Translations under genes and position numbers: made by a program
Part shown: positions 58,019 through 64,000 of the stretch, one piece after another
How positions within the stretch are numbered: position 1 is the first letter of the stretch
How the letters are laid out: each line of letters opens with the position of its first letter
Notes under the pieces: generated by a model
Database searches by the model: none
Seen by the model: only the letters and a program-made list of their open reading frames with translations
Told to the model about the DNA's origin: nothing
DNA from: Skermanella pratensis
GTDB taxonomy: Bacteria > Pseudomonadota > Alphaproteobacteria > Azospirillales > Azospirillaceae
Reading direction: 5' to 3'
Assembly (NCBI RefSeq): GCF_008843145.1
Contig: NZ_CP030265.1
Coordinates: 5,201,001-5,265,000 of the forward strand
Length of the DNA stretch: 64,000 bases

Positions 58019-60880
58019 TCACCTTATCTCCCACTGGATCGTGAACAGCCGCTCCTCCGTCACCTGCCGACGTATCTGAACTTCCAGCGCGGCGATCAGG
58101 CGGTCGCGCTCGGCGATGATCTCATCCTCCACGTCGAAGATGCGTTGCCGTAAGCGGCGCTTGCTTCGCTCAAGCTCCTGAATACGGTTCTGGATCTCCA
58201 TCTGCTCCGTCGGGGCTGTCGTCTGGCGAGCTTGGCGGGTCAGGGCCTTGACCTGATTCTTCACGTCGGCCAACTCCTTCTCCGCCGCGTGCAGCTTGTC
58301 GTCGGCCCAGGCTTCAAGACGGGACCGCTGTTCGTCGAAATGCCTGCGGTTGCGGGCAGCGGCCTCTTCCGCCACGGTGTCCAGGGCTTTCCGTTCCGTC
58401 TCCTCGAAGATATGCCGGATGACCTCATGCATGGGCGGAGCCTGCCCGGACCATGTGGCATCGCACAGCAACAGCTTCTCGCACATTTCCTGGTCCAAAG
58501 GACGCTGCTTGTCGTCGATCGCGCCGAAGACCAGGAACTCCTCCCGCTCGAAGCTGTCCAGCGTCAGCTTGTGCAGCGACAGCCATCCCTTCCGGCGCAT
58601 CAGGGGCTCAAGGACGGAAATCCGCGCGGGATGGTCGGAAAGGTGAAAGGTGACCTTGGCCCCGTCGGTCACGGGCAGGGCGCGCCCCTGCTCCAGGATC
58701 CAGGCTCCCAAAGGATGATTCAGCCGGAAGGGAATGCCGGATGCTTCCGCTCCCTGATCCCTGGTCATCAGGTGGTAGGAGCCCGGCCGGGCTTCCGGCA
58801 CCGGCGAATCGGCCAGCCGGAAGACGGTGCGGGAGTCCTCGAACTCGGCCCGCCCCACGAGCATGTGGCGCGTCAGCTTCCAGAACAGCCGCGCGGTGCG
58901 GTCGAGATGGATCCGGGCGTCGTCCAGGCTCAGGCGCAATCGATTGTGGACATCCTCGTCGAAATGGGCCAGCAGGTTCAACCGGGTGTCGCTGACGCGC
59001 GCCCGGATCGCCTCGTCCATCTCCGCCCGCAGCTTCGCGAAAGCCGAGTCGATCTCCGCTTCGGTCCGGCACTCCTGATGGATGCGCAGGATGCGCTTTT
59101 CGAAATCGATGCCCGACTCGATGGAGCCGAGCACTTCGTCCGACGCGCCGAACACGCCCTTGAACAGCTTGAACTTCTCTTCCAGAAGCTCCAGCACCCG
59201 CCGGTCGGCGGCGTTGCGCTGATTGAGGAAGTTGATCACCACGACATCGTGCTGCTGGCCGTAGCGGTGGCAGCGGCCGATCCGCTGCTCGATCCGCTGG
59301 GGGTTCCAGGGCAGGTCATAGTTGATGACCAGGGAACAGAACTGAAGGTTCACGCCTTCCGCCGCCGCCTCGGTAGCGATCATGATCTCCGCCTCGTCGC
59401 GGAACGCCTCGACCAACGCCATCCGCATGTCCACCGGGTGCGAGCCGGTCACCCGTCCGGTCTCCCGGTTGCGGCGCATCCAGTCGCTGAGCAGGGCTTG
59501 GGATTCAGGATCGGCATTGTTGCCGTTGAACATGACGACTCGGCCTGAGAAGCCAGCCTCGCTCAGGATGGCGCGGAGGAACTCCTGGGTGCGGCGCGAC
59601 TCCGTGAAGATAAGCGCCTTGCGCTTGGCGCCTAACTTCGCCATCTGACGGAACCCGATCTCCAGCGCCTTCAGAAGGGCATCCGCCTTGCTGTCGCGGT
59701 CGATCGAGCGGGCCAGCGACGCCAACTCGTCCAGAACCATGATTTCCGCCTCGAGCTGCCGCCCATCTGGAGCGGCCGTGCCGGACGGCGAATCCTCATC
59801 CGGCGGGTCCGGGGTTTGGTCCAAATAGTCCGGATCAATGTCTTCGCTGTCGGCGAGAACGTCCAGAAGGTCCTGGTCCGATGGGCGCCTCGCCCGCAGC
59901 CGTTCCCGCAGGGTATCAAGGGTACTCGCGATGGCACGGGACGACGACGCCAGAAGCTTGTAAAGCACCAAGGTCGTCAGTTGCCTCTGCGCGGCGGGGA
60001 CGGCGAAGGAAGTCTCGCGCAACAGGAAGCGGGAGACGCTCTCATACAGGGTCTGCTCGGCGTCAGACGGCATGAAGGGAATCGTCAGGGCCTGACGATC
60101 CGTGAACCTGATGTATTCCTGGACTTCCGAGCGCAGGGTCCGCTTGCAAAACGACATCAGCCGGCCGCGCAGGATCTCCAGGTCCGAGTCCTTACCCATG
60201 AATTGTGAGCGGAAGCTGGCGGCGTCGCCGAACAGGTGTTCGTCGATCAGCGTGCTCAGCCCATAAAGCTCTATCAGGGAGTTCTGAAGCGGAGTCGCCG
60301 TCAGCAGAACTTTACGGCGCATCGTCAGGGCCTGCCTGATGCGCTGGCCGATGACGTTTCCGCTCTTGTAGACATTACGCAGTTTATGAGCCTCATCAAT
60401 CACTGCGAGGTCCCAGGGAATTCGGTAAAGCGATTCGTGGATCTTGGCCGCGAAATTGTACGAGACGATGATGACCGCATCGGCATGTCCCAGTGGGTCG
60501 GCGTTCGTCGCCTGCTGCGCCCTCGCATGGGAGCGGGCATCCATTACCCGGGTCGGCAGGCCGAACTTCTCCTCCAACTCGGAAGCCCATTGCTTGCGAA
60601 GGGAAGCCGGACATACCACCAGCAGCCGGCGCCGCCTCTCCGCCCAGAACTGGCAGAGGAGGACGCCCGCTTCGATGGTCTTGCCCAAACCAACCTCGTC
60701 GGCCAGCAGGACGCCTTTGGCGGCCGGAGACCGCAGCGCGAAAAGCGCCGCATCGATCTGGTGGGGGTTGAGATCGACATGGGCATCGAAAAGGGACTGG
60801 GCCAGCCGGCCGACGCCGTCGGCGGCGCGCAGCCGGGTCAATTCATGGGCGAAATAGCAGGCCTGGATATCCGTGATCAT
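58019..60880 (-). CDS. SNF2/RapA-type helicase
   Basis: 953 aa, first gene of the island. Walker A DEVGLGKT (catalytic Lys-67), DEAH at 162-165, TATPLQNS (motif III), then the second RecA lobe with FTESRRTQEFL, and RIEQRIGRCHRYGQ (motif VI). An acidic insertion (about 340-375, SEDIDPDYLDQTPDPPDEDS) separates lobes. The last 100 residues are a long coiled coil. This architecture resembles DrmD-like and RapA-like DNA translocases in defence loci. It moves along duplex DNA and may remodel phage DNA or recruit the methylase. Confidence 0.92.
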   Translation of the reverse strand: MITDIQACYFAHELTRLRAADGVGRLAQSLFDAHVDLNPHQIDAALFALRSPAAKGVLLADEVGLGKTIEAGVLLCQFWAERRRRLLVVCPASLRKQWASELEEKFGLPTRVMDARSHARAQQATNADPLGHADAVIIVSYNFAAKIHESLYRIPWDLAVIDEAHKLRNVYKSGNVIGQRIRQALTMRRKVLLTATPLQNSLIELYGLSTLIDEHLFGDAASFRSQFMGKDSDLEILRGRLMSFCKRTLRSEVQEYIRFTDRQALTIPFMPSDAEQTLYESVSRFLLRETSFAVPAAQRQLTTLVLYKLLASSSRAIASTLDTLRERLRARRPSDQDLLDVLADSEDIDPDYLDQTPDPPDEDSPSGTAAPDGRQLEAEIMVLDELASLARSIDRDSKADALLKALEIGFRQMAKLGAKRKALIFTESRRTQEFLRAILSEAGFSGRVVMFNGNNADPESQALLSDWMRRNRETGRVTGSHPVDMRMALVEAFRDEAEIMIATEAAAEGVNLQFCSLVINYDLPWNPQRIEQRIGRCHRYGQQHDVVVINFLNQRNAADRRVLELLEEKFKLFKGVFGASDEVLGSIESGIDFEKRILRIHQECRTEAEIDSAFAKLRAEMDEAIRARVSDTRLNLLAHFDEDVHNRLRLSLDDARIHLDRTARLFWKLTRHMLVGRAEFEDSRTVFRLADSPVPEARPGSYHLMTRDQGAEASGIPFRLNHPLGAWILEQGRALPVTDGAKVTFHLSDHPARISVLEPLMRRKGWLSLHKLTLDSFEREEFLVFGAIDDKQRPLDQEMCEKLLLCDATWSGQAPPMHEVIRHIFEETERKALDTVAEEAAARNRRHFDEQRSRLEAWADDKLHAAEKELADVKNQVKALTRQARQTTAPTEQMEIQNRIQELERSKRRLRQRIFDVEDEIIAERDRLIAALEVQIRRQVTEERLFTIQWEIR

Positions 60881-61085
60881 GGAGAGACGCTATACAGCAG
60901 CGGAGGGAATTGGTGAACATGCCTGCTTGAGCATGCAGATCGCACAGAGGCCGAAATGGGGCCAAGGCGACGCTTGCAGAGCTCTGCGGCGGACGCCATC
61001 GACTGGCTTTCGATAACGTCCTGTGACTCTAGTCTAAGGAGCATCTTCGTGTAATGACGCCGGCCGAATGCCTGGAGCTTTTGCC

Positions 61086-61307
61086 ATGAGCACGCTGACG
61101 ATCCGATTGACCGACGACACCGCCGAACGGCTGGAGGCGCTTGCCCGCAGCCGTGGACTCAGCGTGAACGGCTTGATCGAGGAGATGAGCGTCCAGGCGC
61201 TGGCGGCCTGGGACGCGGAACGCCGTTTCAGATCGATGGCAGCCGAAGGAGATACCGCCCAGGCTCTTTCGATCCTGGAGCGGCTTGATCGTCAGTCCGC
61301 CGAATAG
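61086..61307 (+). CDS. Ribbon-helix-helix antitoxin-like protein without visible toxin
   Basis: 73 aa from ATG 61086. The first 45 residues are an RHH fold (STLTIRLTDDTAERLEALARSRGLSVNGLIEEMSVQAL), as in CopG/ParD-type antitoxins and regulators. The tail is helical. No toxin gene is adjacent: a lipoprotein gene follows. It may regulate another locus or be the survivor of a toxin-antitoxin pair. Confidence 0.75.
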   Translation: MSTLTIRLTDDTAERLEALARSRGLSVNGLIEEMSVQALAAWDAERRFRSMAAEGDTAQALSILERLDRQSAE

Positions 61308-61383
61308 GTGATGGCCGGCCCCCGGAACAATTGCACCCCCCACGTGTTCATGAAGCAACGCAGACAATTTGAAAGGTTGCTTT

Positions 61384-61626
61384 ATGTTTTCCCTGACCGG
61401 TTCGGGTCTTCGACGCGTCGCCCTGGGTGCCTTCCTGGTCCTGGGCGTTCCCATGCTCGCGGCTTGCGACAACGAGGGCCCGGCGGAGCGTGCCGGGGAG
61501 TCGATCGACAACAGCGTCAGCAACGCAACCAAGCAGACCGGCGAGGCGATGGAGAATGTCGGCAACGCCATCCAGGACAAGAGCCGGGAAGTGCGCGACG
61601 ACATGAACGACGGCAAGCCCAACTGA
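61384..61626 (+). CDS. Small lipoprotein
   Basis: 80 aa from ATG 61384 (GAAAGG upstream). A signal sequence with lipobox PMLAAC at about residue 29 predicts lipidation. The mature part is a short amphipathic helix with repeated NAxxxxGEAMENVGNAIQDKS pattern similar to entericidin-like or YtxH-like small proteins. Function is unknown; similar ones respond to envelope stress. A hairpin terminator follows. Confidence 0.8.
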   Translation: MFSLTGSGLRRVALGAFLVLGVPMLAACDNEGPAERAGESIDNSVSNATKQTGEAMENVGNAIQDKSREVRDDMNDGKPN

Positions 61627-61663
61627 CCGGCTGAAAACGTCCGGCCCTACCCCGGAAAACGTG

Positions 61664-61687
61664 AAAGCCCGCCGAACGGCGGGCTTT
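61664..61687. terminator. Intrinsic terminator between the small lipoprotein and infC
   Basis: AAAGCCCGCC pairs with GGCGGGCTTT around a GAAC loop, followed by CTT. Both arms are T/A flanked, so it can serve the plus-strand lipoprotein and the minus-strand infC. Confidence 0.85.
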
Positions 61688-61741
61688 CTTGCGTTGCGGC
61701 CTGAGGGAGCTGATCTGCCCAGGCCCTATCCGGTCAACGCG

Positions 61742-62278
61742 TCATTTGGGAGCCAGGACCATGATCATCTGGCGACCTTCCAGCTTGGGCATCTGCTCGA
61801 CCTTGGCCATTTCCTGGAGATCGTCGCGCACCTTGACCAGCACGTTCATGCCAAGGTCCTGGTGAGCCATCTCACGGCCGCGGAAGCGCATGGTGACCTT
61901 CACCTTGTCGCCTTCCTCAAGGAACCGACGGGCGCTGCGCATTTTGACGTCATAGTCGTTGTCATCGATGTTAGGACGCATCTTGATTTCCTTAACTTCG
62001 ATGATCTTCTGCTTCTTGCGCGCCTCGTTGGCCCGTTTCTGCGCCTCGTACTTGAACTTGCCATAGTCGAGGATCTTGCACACCGGCGGATCCGCATTCG
62101 GGGAGACCTCGACGAGGTCGAGCCCTGCTTCCTCCGCGGCGATCAGCGCGTCGCGGATCGAAACGACTCCGACCATTTCGCCGGCGGCATCCACCAGGCG
62201 GACGGAGCGGACATTGATTTCCCGATTGACCCGCGGCCCATCACGGGACGGTGTGGAGTCGGCATTTGGTCTGGCTAT
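61742..62278 (-). CDS. infC: Translation initiation factor IF-3, apparently starting at AUA
   Basis: The conserved protein begins (M)[20 protein letters not shown] at codon ATA 62278, giving 178 aa, close to E. coli IF-3 (180). GAGGGAG sits eight bases before this ATA, while the ATG at 62320 has its only SD-like sequence directly touching it. infC genes are known for rare start codons (AUU in E. coli) that let IF-3 repress its own translation. Conserved motifs are [32 protein letters not shown] and KIKMRPNI-like [17 protein letters not shown]. It follows thrS in the same direction. rpmI and rplT do not follow. Confidence 0.93.
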   Translation of the reverse strand: MARPNADSTPSRDGPRVNREINVRSVRLVDAAGEMVGVVSIRDALIAAEEAGLDLVEVSPNADPPVCKILDYGKFKYEAQKRANEARKKQKIIEVKEIKMRPNIDDNDYDVKMRSARRFLEEGDKVKVTMRFRGREMAHQDLGMNVLVKVRDDLQEMAKVEQMPKLEGRQMIMVLAPK

Positions 62279-62417
62279 GGAATAGTCTCCCTCGTTGGAA
62301 CCGGCGCCTGGTGTTTCCATCCTGTCCCGGTCGGGGGCTCAGAACCCGCCGGGACCCAGGCGACCGGAATTGTAATCATCCCAGGCCGCGAACGACCCGA
62401 CCTGAATCACTCCAGGA

Positions 62418-64000
62418 TTAGAATGGTGATTCCGGCGCGAGATTGCCAAGGGGCGACCTCGCTTCGGCCACAATTGTATTGACAGCGGCGTCGAGAGCAA
62501 GAACTTCCTGATCCTTGCCGCCCAGACGGCGTAATGCCACAGTCCGCTCCTCGGCCTCGCGCTTGCCCACCACCACCATCAGCGGCACCTTCGCGAGGCT
62601 GTGTTCGCGGACCTTGAAGTTGATCTTTTCGTTCCGGGTGTCAAGCTCGACCCTGACTCCGGCCCGCCGAAGCTCGTTCGCCACCTCGGCGGCATAACCG
62701 TCCGCCTCGTTGGTGATGGTCGCGACCACCGCCTGGAGCGGCGCCAGCCAGAGCGGGAACTTGCCGGCATAGTGCTCGATCAGCATGCCGATGAAGCGTT
62801 CCATCGAGCCCAGGATGGCCCGGTGGAGCATGACCGGCCGGTGCCGCTGGCCGTCCTCGCCGACATATTCCGCATCCAGCCGCTCCGGCAGGACGAAATC
62901 GACCTGGAGGGTGCCGCACTGCCAGTCGCGGCCGATCGCGTCGCGCAGCACGAACTCCAGCTTCGGGCCGTAGAAGGCGCCCTCGCCGGGGTTCATGGTA
63001 TAGGGCAGGCCCGCGGCCTCGATCGCCTCGCGCAGCGCGGCCTCGGCCCGGTCCCACACCTCGTCGGTGCCGGCGCGGGTTTCCGGACGGTCGGAGAACT
63101 TCACCGACACGTCGGTGAAGCCCAGGTCCTTGTAGACGCTCAGCAGCAGGTCGCAGAACGCGATGCTCTCCGACGTGATCTGCTCCGGCGTGCAGAAGAT
63201 ATGCGCGTCGTCCTGGGTGAAGGCGCGCACCCGCATGATGCCGTGCAGGCTGCCCGACGGCTCGTTGCGGTGGCACGAGCCGAACTCGGCCATGCGGAGC
63301 GGCAGGTCGCGGTAGCTGGTGATCCCCTGCTTGTAGATCTGGACATGGGCCGGGCAGTTCATCGGCTTCAGTGCCAGCACCTTCTCGTCGTCGGCGTTGG
63401 CGGTGAACATCGCCTCCCGGAACTTCTCCCAGTGGCCCGAGGCCACCCAGAGCGCCCGGTCGATCAGCTGCGGCGTCTTGACCTCGACATAGCCGGACCG
63501 TTGCAGCCGCGACCGGACATAGTTCTCCAGCGTACGCCACAGGGTATAGCCCTTGTCGTGCCAGAAGACGCTGCCGACCGCCTCCTCCTGGAGGTGGAAC
63601 AGGTCCATCTCCCGGCCGAGCCGCCGGTGGTCGCGCTTCTCCGCCTCCTCCAGCTGGTGCAGGTGTGCCTTCAGCTCCTTCTCGTCGCGCCAAGCCGTCC
63701 CGTAGATCCGCTGGAGCATCTCGTTGCGGTGGTCGCCGCGCCAGTAGGCGCCCGCCACCTTCATCAGCTTGAAGCCCTGGCCGAGCCGGCCGGTGGACGG
63801 CATATGCGGTCCGCGGCACAGGTCCAGCCACTCGCCCTGGCGGTAGACCGTGATGGTCTCCGTCTCGGGAAGGTCGCGGATGATCTCGGCCTTGTACTTC
63901 TCGCCCCGCTCCTCGAAGAAGCGGATCGCCTCGTCCCGGTCCCACGCCTCGCAGGTGAAGGGAGCGTCGCGCGCGACGATCTCGCGCATCTTCGCCTCGA
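62418..64000 (-). CDS. thrS: Threonyl-tRNA synthetase, C-terminal part (truncated by window edge)
   Basis: About 527 codons of thrS ending at 62418; the N-terminal TGS domain lies beyond the window. Present are the editing-domain end ([13 protein letters not shown]), catalytic motifs [12 protein letters not shown] (zinc Cys), [19 protein letters not shown] (motif 2), [18 protein letters not shown], and motif 3 [18 protein letters not shown], followed by the anticodon-binding domain. It charges tRNA-Thr. infC lies 139 bp downstream, probably on the same transcript. Confidence 0.97.
   Translation of the reverse strand, partial: EAKMREIVARDAPFTCEAWDRDEAIRFFEERGEKYKAEIIRDLPETETITVYRQGEWLDLCRGPHMPSTGRLGQGFKLMKVAGAYWRGDHRNEMLQRIYGTAWRDEKELKAHLHQLEEAEKRDHRRLGREMDLFHLQEEAVGSVFWHDKGYTLWRTLENYVRSRLQRSGYVEVKTPQLIDRALWVASGHWEKFREAMFTANADDEKVLALKPMNCPAHVQIYKQGITSYRDLPLRMAEFGSCHRNEPSGSLHGIMRVRAFTQDDAHIFCTPEQITSESIAFCDLLLSVYKDLGFTDVSVKFSDRPETRAGTDEVWDRAEAALREAIEAAGLPYTMNPGEGAFYGPKLEFVLRDAIGRDWQCGTLQVDFVLPERLDAEYVGEDGQRHRPVMLHRAILGSMERFIGMLIEHYAGKFPLWLAPLQAVVATITNEADGYAAEVANELRRAGVRVELDTRNEKINFKVREHSLAKVPLMVVVGKREAEERTVALRRLGGKDQEVLALDAAVNTIVAEARSPLGNLAPESPF

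Noticed and set aside
49054-60880. Calling the island DISARM or BREX
   Set aside because: No DUF1998 (DrmB), PLD (DrmC), PglZ or BrxC protein is encoded in the block, so the name would not be justified.

Overview
This 64-kb window is chromosomal DNA of a high-GC alphaproteobacterium, most likely a Rhodospirillales/Azospirillaceae-type organism (Azospirillum/Skermanella-like). The clues are strong GC bias in third codon positions, a ChvG/ChvI two-component pair divergent from ATP-type pckA, chemoreceptors with HAMP and Cache-like sensors, a large hybrid histidine kinase, a PHB-depolymerase esterase with a CopG partner, and a thrS-infC pair. Genus placement is inference. No rRNA or tRNA gene was seen.

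Layout. 0-4.8 kb: end of a histidine kinase, a chemoreceptor, an RTX-repeat protein and an esterase. 4.8-9.4 kb: a repeat-rich non-coding stretch, an intact IS66-type element with 8-bp target duplications inserted 27 bp upstream of a di-heme cytochrome c peroxidase gene, then a pentaheme NapC/TorC-type cytochrome without a reductase partner. 9.4-11.2 kb: gene remnants (Uma2 nuclease, short-chain dehydrogenase), a RbsD/FucU protein and an unknown gene. 11.2-20.8 kb: pyrB, an L,D-transpeptidase, an atypical SDR, a mini zinc-ribbon protein, a lipoprotein and SPOR protein, catalase katE and a run of hydrolases, one with its signal peptide out of frame at a G-run. 20.8-25.3 kb: ornithine decarboxylase with a leader containing a small ORF and competing hairpins, an aminotransferase, methylthioribose kinase and a possible small RNA. 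25.3-33 kb: xth, a CopG/PHB-depolymerase pair, a response-regulator phosphatase, an esterase, and two paralogous ABC-type binding proteins, one broken by an amber codon. 33-43.3 kb: an MFS/hydrolase/hybrid-kinase operon, a phosphatase, a second chemoreceptor, a MarR regulator and a glutamine-amidotransferase-like hydrolase. 43.4-49 kb: flgC-like gene, chvG, chvI, a HugZ-like protein and pckA.

49-61 kb is the most remarkable part: a minus-strand defence-type island. In transcription order it encodes a SNF2 helicase, a 126-aa unknown protein, a very large beta-class adenine methyltransferase, a possible 45-aa protein, an AAA ATPase, a 194-aa protein and a DEAD helicase fused to a PD-(D/E)XK-like nuclease. 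Base composition is mosaic: the ATPase, the 194-aa protein and the catalytic/recognition core of the methyltransferase are clearly AT-richer than the rest. The set resembles helicase-methylase-ATPase systems but lacks DISARM and BREX hallmark genes.

61-64 kb returns to core genome: an RHH protein, a small lipoprotein, infC (apparently starting at AUA) and the truncated thrS. Functional links suggested by neighbourhood: ornithine decarboxylase, MTR kinase and an aminotransferase join polyamine synthesis to methionine salvage; the peroxidase may receive electrons from the neighbouring quinol-oxidising cytochrome; ChvGI sits beside pckA as in many alphaproteobacteria.
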